Source of the DNA: Paenibacillus graminis
GTDB lineage: Bacteria; Bacillota; Bacilli; Paenibacillales; Paenibacillaceae
NCBI RefSeq assembly: GCF_000758705.1
Contig: NZ_CP009287.1
Span: forward strand, 5,766,001-5,830,000
Direction of reading: 5' to 3'
DNA length: 64,000 bases
A model generated the notes under the pieces. It was not told the DNA's origin. It worked only from the letters and a program-made list of their open reading frames with translations, and did not search any database. Position numbers and translations under genes: made by a program. The first letter of the stretch is position 1, and each line of letters opens with the position of its first letter. Below are positions 8,365-18,988 of the stretch, piece after piece.

Positions 8365-11300
8365 GTGAGTTTTTATGTGCCGGAACGGGTAATCCGGCTG
8401 CTGTGCGGCAAGGCTGCTTTTGAACGGGGCTCCGAGGTTTACGAAGCGGGAAAAGTCCGGCTGGCTGCGGTAGAAAATTATGAAGGATTGGAATATTCCA
8501 AATACAAGGCTACAGTCTACGGGCTGGAACCTTACGACATTACGCTTACCATAGACAGCGACGGGGATGTTAACGGGAAATGCTCCTGTCCGGCGTACCA
8601 TCTCGGGGGACCGTTCTGTAAGCATATTGCCGCCGTTCTGGTGGCTATTCTTTACGAAGAAGACGGAGATGGGCCATTATCGCCACAAGAGACAACCGCT
8701 GGCCGAAACAAGCCTGAAGTCTTTACCGGAAAAACAGGCATGCTTTTCCCCCGCGATCTGCCGGACAGGAGCACGCCTGGCTCCGCTGACGGCCCAAGCG
8801 GCCGTCAGCTGGTAAGCAGCATGCTGGGGTTGTTCGGGAACCAGCGCCAACGCCCAAGCGGTGCAGGTGCTTATGTAGACATAAGAATGCCGCTGCAGGT
8901 GGAGATTATCTGCAAACCCTTTTCCTATAACTTCGGCAGCCGGCTGCTTGGAATTGAACTGAAGGTAGGCCTGAAACGCCTCTATATCGTCCAGAAAATA
9001 AGAGCGTTCCTGGAACGTGTCCACCGCGGGGAACCCTTTGAATTCTCCAGGCATTTTGTCTATGACCCTGCCCTTCACAGCTTCACGAAGGAAGACAATG
9101 CGGTGCTGCTGAAGCTGATTGAGATTCTTCTGAACGAACGGGTGTACCGCGACAATATCGGCCCCTACTCGTCGTATTCGGGAAGTATGGGCGGTGAGCG
9201 GCTGCTGGCTATTCCGCCTTTTTTCTGGGAGTCTCTTCTCCCTGCTCTCGCCGCATCCCCTTCTGTCTATTTACAGATTGGTGAAACGCTCACCCCAGGC
9301 ATTCATATTGCTGACGAGCTGCTGCCGGTGAGTTTTCAGTTCGATCAGGCGGACAGTGACGGCTACCGCCTGGACATTCAGGGGCTGGCGCAGCTTACGG
9401 TCATGGAGGATTACGGGCTTGTGCTGTCTGAAGGCAAGCTGCTGAAGCTGCCGGCAGAAGAATGCAGACGTCTCTCTGAGCTGAAAAAGCTGCTGGCCGA
9501 ATCCAGAACCAGCGGGATCGATATCACACCGGGGCAGATGGAGCCTTTTATGGATAAGGTAATGCCCGGCCTCAAAAAGCTGGGACAGGTTCATATCGCT
9601 GATTCAATCGCTGACCGGATTGTGCAGACGCAGCTGCAAGCCCGGCTCTATCTGGACCGGGTAAGGGACCGGCTGCTGGCCGGACTGGAATTCCAGTATG
9701 GGACTATTGTGATCAATCCGCTGGACGAGCAGGCGCGTGAACGCGGGCACGAAGTCATTCTGATGCGGGACGGGGAAGCCGAACGGCGGATTCTGGAGCT
9801 GATGGCGCATGAATCGTTTGCCAGAACGGAAAGCGGCTATATCATGACGGGCGAAGAAGGGGAATACGACTTCCTGTATCATACGATTCCATTGCTGGAG
9901 CCTTTGTTGCAGGTCTATGCGACCACTGCCGTCAAGGAAAGGCTGGTTACCGGCATGTATACTCCCAAAGCCAGCTTGACCTGGAATGAAAAAACCGACT
10001 GGCTTGATTTCAAATTTGCCATGGACGGCATCCCGGAGTCGGATATTGTGCTAGTGCTGAAGTCCTTGCAGGAAAAGCGCAAATACTACCGCCTGCCGGA
10101 TGGAGCGCTGCTGCCGCTGGAAACCGCCGAGCTTCAGGAAATCATCGCTTTGATGAACGAGCTGGGCGTCCATGCTGTAGATATCAAAACCCCGGAATTC
10201 TCCCTGCCTTTGGCCCGGGGACTGCATTTGAATGCCGACGCTGTACAAGGGGGGACCGATGCTGTCAGCATTGGCCGTTCCTTCCGCCGCCTGCTGGCCA
10301 ATATGCATAATCCGGAGAATCTGGATTTTCCCGTGCCGGAGACCCTCGTCCCCGTGCTGCGGGATTACCAGCAGTATGGCTTCCAGTGGATGAAAACCCT
10401 GGCCCATTACCGCTTCGGCGGCATCCTGGCCGATGATATGGGGCTGGGCAAAACGCTGCAAAGCATCACCTTTCTGCTCTCCGAGCTGGAGAATATCCGC
10501 CAGACCGGACAACCTGCGTTAATTGTTGCCCCCGCCTCCCTGCTCTACAATTGGCAGAATGAGCTCAAGCGCTTCGCTCCGCAGATCAAGGCGGCCATTG
10601 CCGACGGAAACCAGGCTGTGCGGAGCAAGACCGTGCGGAATGCCGCAGGCTGTGATGTCCTTATTACCTCTTATCCGCTGCTGCGCCGGGATGTGGAGCT
10701 GTATGTCAAGCGTTCTTTCCATACCCTCATTCTGGACGAAGCGCAGATGATCAAGAACCATGCCACCCAGACCGCGCAGGCGGTAAAAGCACTCCAGGCG
10801 CGCTACCGTTTTGCCCTTACCGGCACACCGGTGGAAAATGCGCTGGAAGACCTTTGGTCGATTTACGGCGTCGTCTTCCCCGGACTGTTTCCGGGCAAAA
10901 AAGCTTTCCATGACCTGCCCAGAGATACCGTGGCCAAACGGATCCGGCCGTTTCTGCTGCGCCGCCTGAAAAGCGATGTGCTTAAAGAGCTGCCGGATAA
11001 GATTGAGACTCTCCAGGCCTCTGAGCTGCTGCCGGAACAGAAAAAGCTGTATGTCGCCTATCTTGCGAGACTGCGGAAGGAAGCCCTCAAGCATCTGGAC
11101 AGCGACGGATTCGGCAATGGACGAATTAAAGTGCTCGCCGGGCTTACCCGTCTGCGCCAGTTGTGCTGCCATCCTGCGCTTTTTGTGGACGGCTATGCCG
11201 GAGGCTCCGGCAAATTCGAGCAATTGCTGGAGATCATCGGGGAATGCCGCAGCTCCGGCAAACGGATGCTGATTTTCTCACAATTCACCGAGATGCTTGG

Positions 11301-11718
11301 CATGATTAGCCGCGAGCTGGGCATGCTGGCGGTTCCGCATTTCTATCTGGATGGACAGACTCCTTCCTCCAAACGGGTAGAGCTGTGCGGACGTTTCAAT
11401 GAAGGGGAACGGGATCTGTTCCTGATCTCGCTCAAAGCCGGGGGAACGGGGCTGAATCTGACCGGAGCAGACACTGTTATCCTCTATGACCTATGGTGGA
11501 ATCCAGCCGTTGAACAGCAAGCTGCCGACAGGGCACACCGGATTGGGCAAAAAAAGGTGGTTCAGGTGATCCGGCTCATTGCCCAAGGCACGGTAGAAGA
11601 TAAGATGTACGAGCTGCAGCAGAAGAAAAAGAATCTGATTGATGAAGTCATAGAGCCGGGCCAGGAAGCCTTATCATCCTTAAGCGAACAGGATATCCGC
11701 GAAATTCTGATGATTTGA
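8365..11718 (+). CDS. SWIM zinc-finger SNF2-family helicase
   Basis: A 1117-aa SWI2/SNF2-type ATPase. Residues 73-87 carry a SWIM zinc finger (CxC, then CxH in CSCPAYHLGGPFCKH). Residues 150-630 are the bacterial SNF2-associated region. The RecA-like motor begins near residue 660: motif I DDMGLGKT at about 690, motif II DEAQ, motif III TGTPVEN, then the C-terminal lobe with FSQFTEML and QQAADRAHRIGQ (motif VI). The start is GTG at 8365 with AAGGAAG upstream. These proteins move double-stranded DNA and are common housekeeping genes in Bacilli; role inferred as DNA repair or remodelling. It stands alone. Confidence 0.9.
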   Translation: MSFYVPERVIRLLCGKAAFERGSEVYEAGKVRLAAVENYEGLEYSKYKATVYGLEPYDITLTIDSDGDVNGKCSCPAYHLGGPFCKHIAAVLVAILYEEDGDGPLSPQETTAGRNKPEVFTGKTGMLFPRDLPDRSTPGSADGPSGRQLVSSMLGLFGNQRQRPSGAGAYVDIRMPLQVEIICKPFSYNFGSRLLGIELKVGLKRLYIVQKIRAFLERVHRGEPFEFSRHFVYDPALHSFTKEDNAVLLKLIEILLNERVYRDNIGPYSSYSGSMGGERLLAIPPFFWESLLPALAASPSVYLQIGETLTPGIHIADELLPVSFQFDQADSDGYRLDIQGLAQLTVMEDYGLVLSEGKLLKLPAEECRRLSELKKLLAESRTSGIDITPGQMEPFMDKVMPGLKKLGQVHIADSIADRIVQTQLQARLYLDRVRDRLLAGLEFQYGTIVINPLDEQARERGHEVILMRDGEAERRILELMAHESFARTESGYIMTGEEGEYDFLYHTIPLLEPLLQVYATTAVKERLVTGMYTPKASLTWNEKTDWLDFKFAMDGIPESDIVLVLKSLQEKRKYYRLPDGALLPLETAELQEIIALMNELGVHAVDIKTPEFSLPLARGLHLNADAVQGGTDAVSIGRSFRRLLANMHNPENLDFPVPETLVPVLRDYQQYGFQWMKTLAHYRFGGILADDMGLGKTLQSITFLLSELENIRQTGQPALIVAPASLLYNWQNELKRFAPQIKAAIADGNQAVRSKTVRNAAGCDVLITSYPLLRRDVELYVKRSFHTLILDEAQMIKNHATQTAQAVKALQARYRFALTGTPVENALEDLWSIYGVVFPGLFPGKKAFHDLPRDTVAKRIRPFLLRRLKSDVLKELPDKIETLQASELLPEQKKLYVAYLARLRKEALKHLDSDGFGNGRIKVLAGLTRLRQLCCHPALFVDGYAGGSGKFEQLLEIIGECRSSGKRMLIFSQFTEMLGMISRELGMLAVPHFYLDGQTPSSKRVELCGRFNEGERDLFLISLKAGGTGLNLTGADTVILYDLWWNPAVEQQAADRAHRIGQKKVVQVIRLIAQGTVEDKMYELQQKKKNLIDEVIEPGQEALSSLSEQDIREILMI

Positions 11719-11800
11719 CCCTGTGACTCATATACAAGAGGCAACAAAAGCCTATAAGCTTTTATGCATCGCCAATAGCCAATTTCAAACTACATGCTGC

Positions 11801-11858
11801 CACCACCTAAGCGGCTGTCACAGTCCTTCCCTGGACCGTGCAGCCGCTACAGGTGGTG
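11801..11858. repeat. Long imperfect hairpin downstream of the helicase gene
   Basis: CACCACCT (11801-11808) pairs with AGGTGGTG (11851-11858), AGCGGCTG (11810-11817) with CAGCCGCT (11841-11848), then CAC/GTG and GTCC/GGAC, leaving a 6-nt loop. That is about 23 bp with three small bulges. No T-run follows on either strand, so it is not a classical terminator. Confidence 0.7.
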
Positions 11859-11965
11859 ATAAATTTCTAAGGCCCCGTGCCCGTTCTCGCAGGTGATACG
11901 CTCCTTCACCTTCCCCTCCCACCCCCACCCCCTACTCTGCTCGGTTGCATGCCCCAATTGGAAAT

Positions 11966-12149
11966 AGTGGGAAAAAGTGAACTTAAATTCCCCAAATTGC
12001 CACTCCCCGCAAGTCTTAGGTGGAAAAAGGACAACTAATGGGACCGATTTGCCCTCATGTCTGCTAATTTGCCCAAATTAACTCTACTTTTTCCCACTAC
12101 TCCCTCCCTATGGAGGATTTTTTATGAAATTAAGTATACTAATTCCACT
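11966..12149. repeat. Dispersed repeat family A, copy 1 (184 bp)
   Basis: Four boxes in fixed order: AGTGGGAAAAAGTGAACTTA at 11966, GGTGGAAAAAGGACAACTAA about 50 nt later, then inverted ACTTTTTCCCACT (12086-12098) and inverted TTAAGTATACTAATTCCACT (12130-12149). Outer boxes form a 20-bp imperfect terminal inverted repeat. No coding potential. Matches 43384-43565 and 49638-49819. Confidence 0.75.
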
Positions 12150-12265
12150 ATACTACCCAGCCGCTGCTCGCTCCTTCTTTTATTCCAAAGCCCGCCTGTA
12201 AGGAAGAATTCACAGGGTTTCAGCACGGTACATTGCTTTATTGCCCTATTGTAATCTAGAACAGC

Positions 12266-12311
12266 AAAACGAACAGGGAACTCGGGTCTAAGGCTGAAGA
12301 GTTCCCTGTTC
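12266..12311 (-). terminator. Terminator of the BclB-like gene
   Basis: GAACAGGGAACTC (12271-12283) pairs perfectly with GAGTTCCCTGTTC (12299-12311). On the minus strand it is followed by GTTTTG; on the plus strand by TTTTC, so it may act both ways. Confidence 0.8.
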
Positions 12312-12339
12312 TTTTCGATTGGTAAAAGTGAGAAGCCGA

Positions 12340-13291
12340 TTAGGTAATGGAAAGGCCTCCACTGGCATACCCTGCAATGGTTGAAACTACATCAACCCCA
12401 GCCGTTACCGCCGCCGAGAAGACCAGAAGCAGTCTGTCCCCTGCAGCAATCGGAATATTCAATCCGGAAATCAAGCCGCTGCTGATTGAACCCAATGCCA
12501 AAACTCCTGTAAGTGCCGGAGCCAACGTTACAGAGGCACCTGGTACAGCGGTGAAAGTATTATTAGGTGTAGTTGAATGGAACAATTGAGCTGTGATAGT
12601 TACAGTTGAGCCAATCAAGCTAAGTGCAGCTGTTGTACTGAAATAAGCGGCTAATGACGTGATCGTCCCGGTACGTGGAGCAGAGAAGGCAAAATTGAGC
12701 AGAGTGCCTGGAGCCCCCGTAAGATCGATAACCTCTACTGCCACACTGATGCCTGTAGTACTGTTGCCAAAACCAACCACACTGGACGTATTCAAAAGTC
12801 CGCCAAGCACCGTAGTTAAAGAAATAGGCAGCCCCGATGCATACGGGATAATCGCTCCTGCGCCGGTTGCCCCCTTCACTCCGTCACCCCAGTCGCACCG
12901 GTTGCACCGGTGCGCCAGTGGCTCCGCTGCCGGAGATTTCACCGAGCAGTTCTGAAGAAACCAGACGGTGGGCTGTCACAAGCGCTCCTGTGCTATTTTT
13001 GCCCCAAAACGAAATCTGGATAGGGTCATTAGCCATGTCAGCTGTCGTAAAAGTAAATTCAAAGGCATCCAAATCGGCAAAATAGTTATTGGTTATCACT
13101 TGGTTCGGAGCCACATTGATAGACTCACTGACATACAGAGTTCTCAATCCGCCACTCATATAGAATCCTTGCAGTTGCACTGTTGAAACCAAAAGCTCAT
13201 TGCGGTTATCAATTCTGACTGTGACCGTCTGCGTTGGTCTAACGCCGCCAACCAGATTGTTTTCTATGGGCCCTGTAGATAAAAAGCTCAT
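12340..13291 (-). pseudogene. BclB-like collagen spore-surface protein, broken by two single-base lesions
   Basis: The gene opens at 13291 ([12 protein letters not shown]) and encodes a ~115-aa N-terminal domain shared with the two neighbouring proteins at 13673 and 14766, then reaches collagen Gly-X-Y triplets and hits a stop at 12884. The continuation lies in another frame (KGATGAGAIIPYASGLPISL to the stop at 12340) and is a BclB-type C-terminal beta domain. Restoring one base near 12911 (GCA-ACC) and one near 12882 (ACC-GGA) recreates an unbroken run of about nine GATG/GVTG triplets, so two 1-nt deletions within 30 bp separate the halves. It may be a true pseudogene, a phase-variable gene or an assembly error. 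As drawn, only a 135-aa truncated form would be made. Intact, it would be a spore exosporium filament protein. Confidence 0.75.
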
Positions 13292-13387
13292 CGCTCCAGC
13301 TTCTTTTTTCAGATTGAATAAAAAACACCATATATAGTTGAACTTGTAGTTGTGTTATTCCGGGATTGGCCCGTAACTTCTCTTAAC

Positions 13388-13648
13388 CTATATAAGTTGA
13401 ACTTAGTTTTACGTTGTGGGGGATAGACGTCACTGCGGGGAATGTTTGGACTTCCAGCCGCTGTTGTCGTAAGAATTTCTTGAATGGAACCGCCTTTAGC
13501 GGTTGACATCCGGTGACAGGGCATATCCTTACGAAGTCAGCTTTCCCGCGGAAAGCTCTCAGGCGGCGCATTCGCTCTGTAAGTATCCAAACTTTCCCTC
13601 CGCACTCCTGCCCTTTTTATGAATTTTTCAAGTTCAACTTATCTATAG
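13388..13648. repeat. Dispersed repeat family B, copy 1 (261 bp, MITE-like)
   Basis: Terminal inverted repeats: CTATATAAGTTGAACTT at 13388 and AAGTTCAACTTATCTATAG ending at 13648. The centre has the hairpin AACCGC-cttta-GCGGTT flanked by a looser outer dyad (CGTAAG/CTTACG). A lone copy of the terminal motif (TATATAGTTGAACTTG) lies just outside near 13330. Same layout as 45256-45517 and 52444-52702. No gene here. Confidence 0.75.
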
Positions 13649-13672
13649 CACTGCAATCCGCTTTTCATATTG

Positions 13673-14032
13673 TCAGGCATTCGGGTTAACGTTCTCTTGC
13701 TCCACCACCCGATGCGCATCCACCAGTTGACCCGATGATTGTTTGCCCCACACAGAGATTCCTACGGCTTCCGCGTCTGCAGAACCGGTTGTAAAGATAA
13801 ATTCGAAGCCGTCCAAATCAGCAAAATAGTTCCTGGTCACTGCTTCATTCGGTCCGATATTAATCAATTCATTCACATACAGCATTCTTGTTGTGCCAAG
13901 CACATATCCCTGTATAGTCACGGCAACAGCATCCACAGTATTCCGGCAAACCGCTTTTACCGTTAACAGTTGTGTGGGTCTGACCCCAAGCACCGCATTG
14001 TTTTCTATGGGTCCCGTTGATAATATAGCCAT
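13673..14032 (-). CDS. Stand-alone spore-surface N-terminal domain protein
   Basis: A 119-aa protein consisting only of the domain that begins the two collagen-like proteins on either side: start [20 protein letters not shown], then TVKAVCRNTVDAVAVTIQGY, YFADLDGFEFIFTT, VGISVWGKQSSGQLVDAHRV. No collagen repeats and no signal peptide. AAAGGAGG lies upstream of the ATG. Because it sits between two collagen-like spore-surface genes and shares their domain, it is probably a structural or capping partner of the same layer; this is inference. The domain itself is of unknown function. Confidence 0.75.
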   Translation of the reverse strand: MAILSTGPIENNAVLGVRPTQLLTVKAVCRNTVDAVAVTIQGYVLGTTRMLYVNELINIGPNEAVTRNYFADLDGFEFIFTTGSADAEAVGISVWGKQSSGQLVDAHRVVEQENVNPNA

Positions 14033-14232
14033 CTTGTCCCATTCCTCCTTTTCTTCACCGATAGTTCCAATCTATCAAGCTCCGATTCTAGCTTGCGGCC
14101 CTTTGGCCGCACACTATACTAATATTCGAGCGCACCGTTAATGGTGTGGTCATAAGACAGGTTTCAATCACCAATATCAGCAGGAGCGCATAAAGTGTAT
14201 TCATAGATTGTTTTACGGAAGAAGGGAGTTCC

Positions 14233-14541
14233 ATGCCCCCTCCTGGTAAAGGAAAGAAAACCGGCGCAAGAAAAAAAACACCCAATTCTAATACACAGAT
14301 CCCAAAAGGCCTGGAGTATACAGTAGCCGCTCTGTTGTTAACCGGCAAGCTGCGGGTTGATTCTGTCCAAATGTACAGAGATGCTTCCCTATTCATCAGT
14401 CTGGTTGGTAAATATAAATCTTTGAGCGATCTTAGTTCCAGCAGCAACGTGGATAAACTGGTCAGCTTTCTCGACGACAACAGCGACCTGACCTTGAACG
14501 AAATCATGACCGCCCTGAAGAAAAAAGCCGACAGTTCCTAA
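14233..14541 (+). CDS. Small basic protein of unknown function, companion of the collagen-like genes
   Basis: A 102-aa protein with a very basic, Lys/Gly/Pro-rich first 20 residues (MPPPGKGKKTGARKKT) followed by a folded-looking helical part (GLEYTVAALLLTGKLRVDSV, ALKKKADSS at the end). GAAGGGAG is the RBS. It is transcribed away from the 13673 gene and is followed 40 nt later by a tiny membrane protein gene, probably in one transcript. No family recognised; location suggests a spore-coat or exosporium role. Confidence 0.65.
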   Translation: MPPPGKGKKTGARKKTPNSNTQIPKGLEYTVAALLLTGKLRVDSVQMYRDASLFISLVGKYKSLSDLSSSSNVDKLVSFLDDNSDLTLNEIMTALKKKADSS

Positions 14542-14580
14542 AAGCCCGAGAGAACAAATGAAAAGGGGGAGCGTTGACAG

Positions 14581-14700
14581 ATGGACAGCTTTGACGGAGA
14601 GGATTTTGCCGGGGGAATTCTGCTCATAATCGTGATTGCCCTGCTGATTTACGGCTCAACGGATATTAAAAATCTGACTGGGGCACCAACCGCGGATTAA
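14581..14700 (+). CDS. 39-aa single-pass membrane protein
   Basis: ATG at 14581 to TAA at 14700 encodes MDSFDGEDFAGGILLIIVIA, then LLIYGSTDIKNLTGAPTAD: an acidic N-terminus and one hydrophobic helix of about 14 residues. AAAAGGGGGAGC precedes the start by about 10 nt. It lies 39 nt after the 102-aa gene on the same strand. Size and topology recall small sporulation membrane proteins such as the YjcZ group, but the sequence does not clearly belong to one. Confidence 0.6.
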   Translation: MDSFDGEDFAGGILLIIVIALLIYGSTDIKNLTGAPTAD

Positions 14701-14739
14701 TGGTTCCCCATGCAGATTTAACGCTGGACAGAGATACTA

Positions 14740-16341
<1,602 letters not shown>

Positions 16342-16439
16342 TTAGAAAATGTATGTTTCAAAAAAATCGTTCCCAGCATATCCGCTATTGCTTTCTCCCC
16401 AAAATTCGCTATACTGATAAAAATCAATCTACATTCGAT

Positions 16440-16664
16440 GAACGGGAAAGTAGTGACCTTGGACCCTAGTCACAGCGAGCCGGGAAAGTGTAAGCCGGTA
16501 CAGATCCAGTCATGAAGCGCACCCGGGAGATGGACTTCTGAACTGGCAGTAGGAAGCCCCGGCTGAAGGCCGTTAACCTGTGAGGTGGCTGAACCTTGTG
16601 TTCGGCAACGAGAGTGGTACCGCGAGCGCATATGTCCTCGTCTCTTTTAGAGACGGGGTTTTTT
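16440..16664 (+). promoter_or_regulatory. Arginine T-box riboswitch
   Basis: The leader carries the hallmarks of a T-box: Stem I beginning around GGGAAAGTAGTGACC, the pre-specifier TGAAG, specifier codon CGC (Arg) at 16518-16520 followed by ACCCGGGAG, the T-box proper GAGTGGTACCGCG at 16612-16624, and a terminator ending at 16664. Uncharged tRNA-Arg with a matching anticodon would stabilise the antiterminator and switch on argS, which starts 59 nt downstream. The 5' limit is approximate. Confidence 0.93.
16636..16664 (+). terminator. T-box terminator hairpin
   Basis: CCTCGTCTC pairs with GAGACGGGG around TTTTA and is followed by six T. It is the regulated terminator of the arginine T-box. 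Confidence 0.9.
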
Positions 16665-16722
16665 GTGTTTTCCGGGACGCTTGGATTAGTGCTGTGCTGG
16701 ATTTTTTAAGGAGGAGTTTATC

Positions 16723-18585
16723 ATGTTTAGCCAATGGATCAGAAACCAGCTGGAACAAAGTGTAGATAATGTAGTCAACAGCCTCGGCGGAGCCTGTGCA
16801 GAACCCGCAGCGGTCTTACTAGAGCAGCCTCCGAATGCCGATTTCGGTGATTACTCCAGTAATATCGCGATGCAATTGGCCAAAACACTGCGCAAAGCCC
16901 CCATGGCCCTCGCCGGGCTGATCACCGCAGAGTTTCAGCGGATAGGAGCTGTAGGCGGGATTGTGCAGCGGATCGAAATTGCCAAGCCGGGGTTCATCAA
17001 TCTGTATATCAATTGGCAGGAATGGGCTGGTCAGACCTTTGTACCGCCTCCAGGCAGCGGGGAAAAAGTCATCATCGAGCATACAAGTGTGAACCCTAAC
17101 AAATCGCTTCACATCGGACATCTGAGAAACTCCTGCATCGGGGATGCGCTTGTGCGGATTTTGCGGAAAACAGGGTACAACGTTGAAGTCCACAATTATG
17201 TGGATGATCTCGGCAATCAGCTGGCGGATACGGTGGTCGGCCTGCTTCGTGTACCGCTGGCTGGGGAGCATGTCCGTTTCGGGGATTACTGCTGGGATAT
17301 TTATGCCGCGGTTAACAGGGAATATGCGAAGCAGCCTGAGATGATCCATCAGCGGACAGAAATTCTCCATGAGCTGGAGGAGGGGTGCGGCAATACGGCC
17401 TGGCTCGGTCAACTGGCTGCTGAACGGATCGTTAGAGAGCATGTCGCGGAAATGAAAAGCTTCGGCATAGAGTACGATCTGCTGGTCTGGGAGAGCAATA
17501 TTGTAAAAGAGGGGTTCTGGTCCTCTGCCTCCGCTCTGCTTCAAGAGACGGACATGTTTGTCCAGGAGACAGAGGGCAAGCTGGCAGGATGCTGGATTCT
17601 AAAACAACCGGCGGCGGAAGGGATGGAGAGCGGCTCTGAGGATCATCAGAAGGACAAGGTGCTGGTGCGTTCGAACGGGATTTTGACCTACACTGCCAAG
17701 GATATCGCCTACCATCTCTGGAAATTCGGGTTGCTGGACAAGGATTTCAACTACAGCGAATTCAACGCAGGCCTGTGGACCACCGGGTTAACCGGAGAAC
17801 CGCTGTCCTTCGGCAAGGCCGACAAAGTCGTCAATGTTATCGATTACCGGCAGGAGTATCCGCAGGCCATGGTAAAGCAGGCATTGGAGGTCCTTGGTTT
17901 CACTGCGCAGGCAGAGAAGCTGCATCATGTCAGCTATGGTGTAGTTTCACTCAGTCCGGCTTCTGCCGCCGGGCTTGGCATTGATACCTCGGATGGCAAA
18001 AGCTCCTACGCTATGTCCGGCCGTCAGGGGATCGGCGTCAAGGTGGCGGATCTCGTCCAGCTTATGGAAGGCAGCATCGAAGCCACCCGCTCCGACAAAA
18101 CCGGCCTCTCCAGCCGGCTCATCGCCGCCGCCGCAATCCGTTACTACCTGCTGCGCTTCAATCTGGGCACGGAGATCGTGTTCGACTTCAAGCAGGCCAC
18201 AGAGATTTCCGGAAATACCGGGGTCTATCTGATGTATACCTACGCGCGTGCAGGCCGTGTGCTCAGCAAAGCGGAGGCCCCTGTCGGGCTAACAGCAGTC
18301 CCCCGGTTCCCGGCACAGCTGGACACCGCCGAGCTGGCTCTAATGAGACAGCTGAGCACCTGGGAGGATACCCTTTACACGGCGAGCCGGGAGCTGACAC
18401 CAAATCTAATTTGCAGCTACGCTCATGCCCTGGCTTCGTTGTTCAATAACTTTTATTCCGCCTGTCCGATTCTCAAGGGAGAAGGGAGTTCTATCCGTTT
18501 CCGCCTCTGGCTCACCTCGCGTTTCCAGATCACCCTCGGTGAAGTCTTGGAAGTGCTCGGGCTGCCGAAGCCGGAGCGGATGTAG
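16723..18585 (+). CDS. argS: Arginine--tRNA ligase
   Basis: A 620-aa class I synthetase that charges tRNA-Arg. The N-terminal Arg-S additional domain is at 1-105; the HIGH motif is in NKSLHIGHLRNS near 125-136; the ArgRS stretch EVHNYVDDLGNQ follows; the C-terminal DALR anticodon-binding domain fills 490-620. The KMSK loop reads MSGRQGIGV near 432, lacking the usual lysines. At 620 aa it is longer than the usual 550-560. AAGGAGGAG is the RBS. Control by its own T-box suggests a starvation-induced ArgRS; a second constitutive argS may lie elsewhere, which is inference. Confidence 0.93.
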   Translation: MFSQWIRNQLEQSVDNVVNSLGGACAEPAAVLLEQPPNADFGDYSSNIAMQLAKTLRKAPMALAGLITAEFQRIGAVGGIVQRIEIAKPGFINLYINWQEWAGQTFVPPPGSGEKVIIEHTSVNPNKSLHIGHLRNSCIGDALVRILRKTGYNVEVHNYVDDLGNQLADTVVGLLRVPLAGEHVRFGDYCWDIYAAVNREYAKQPEMIHQRTEILHELEEGCGNTAWLGQLAAERIVREHVAEMKSFGIEYDLLVWESNIVKEGFWSSASALLQETDMFVQETEGKLAGCWILKQPAAEGMESGSEDHQKDKVLVRSNGILTYTAKDIAYHLWKFGLLDKDFNYSEFNAGLWTTGLTGEPLSFGKADKVVNVIDYRQEYPQAMVKQALEVLGFTAQAEKLHHVSYGVVSLSPASAAGLGIDTSDGKSSYAMSGRQGIGVKVADLVQLMEGSIEATRSDKTGLSSRLIAAAAIRYYLLRFNLGTEIVFDFKQATEISGNTGVYLMYTYARAGRVLSKAEAPVGLTAVPRFPAQLDTAELALMRQLSTWEDTLYTASRELTPNLICSYAHALASLFNNFYSACPILKGEGSSIRFRLWLTSRFQITLGEVLEVLGLPKPERM

Positions 18586-18713
18586 CTTGTTCTTATTACT
18601 TGTAAAGCGATACGGAAGCAGAGGCACAATCTGCTCTTGCGTGTAGAACTATTAATGCTTGCATAAATACTTTTATTTTTACTTTATTAAATAAAATGTG
18701 GTATATTTGAGTC

Positions 18714-18855
18714 AGAAAAGCCGTACAATGCATAAAGTGTCGTGCGACTAACACGACTCCCCTGCAATAGCCGCTTTTAAGGGCGGAGGCTCAGACAGGT
18801 ACTACCCACAGAAATAGGCCGCAATCCTGGACAGAGGGCGGCCTATTTCTTTTTG
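18714..18855 (+). ncRNA. Antisense RNA antitoxin (RatA-like) of a type I system
   Basis: A promoter-like TTTACT-N18-TATATT (18678-18707) would start a transcript near 18714 that ends at the strong hairpin AGAAATAGGCCGC/GCGGCCTATTTCT (18810-18850) with a following T-run. The RNA runs opposite to the small toxin gene and covers its last codons and 3' untranslated region, the convergent layout of txpA/ratA. On the toxin strand the hairpin lacks a T-run, so toxin mRNA should read through into the region complementary to this RNA. Existence of the RNA is inferred. Confidence 0.6.
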
Positions 18856-18932
18856 TGGAAAGACAGGATTAATACAACCAGAGTCGCAAATGAAATCATT
18901 AGCGTCAATGCTTGGTATAATTCCACAGGCAT
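18843..18932 (-). CDS. Holin-like type I toxin (Hol_Tox/TxpA type)
   Basis: A 29-residue peptide, MPVELYQALTLMISFATLVV then LILSFHKKK: short N-terminus, one hydrophobic helix and a Lys-rich tail, the signature of the Hol_Tox family of membrane toxins. A very strong RBS (GGAGGGGAGG) precedes it. Translation may start at the ATG at 18932 or, with better spacing, at the GTG two codons later, giving MELYQALTLM. The gene overlaps the 3' end of the opposite antisense RNA. Family members depolarise or disrupt the membrane when the antitoxin RNA is lost. Confidence 0.75.
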   Translation of the reverse strand: MPVELYQALTLMISFATLVVLILSFHKKK

Positions 18933-18988
18933 CACCTCCCCTCCGGGAGATTAACCAGCCGCCCTTGCAAGCCTTCTATTGTTCAGTT

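Noticed and set aside
14040..14232. Sigma-K or sigma-E promoter for the spore-surface genes (CATAGATTG near 14200)
   Set aside because: The -10-like match is weak and no good -35 sits at the right distance; sporulation control is likely but not shown by sequence.
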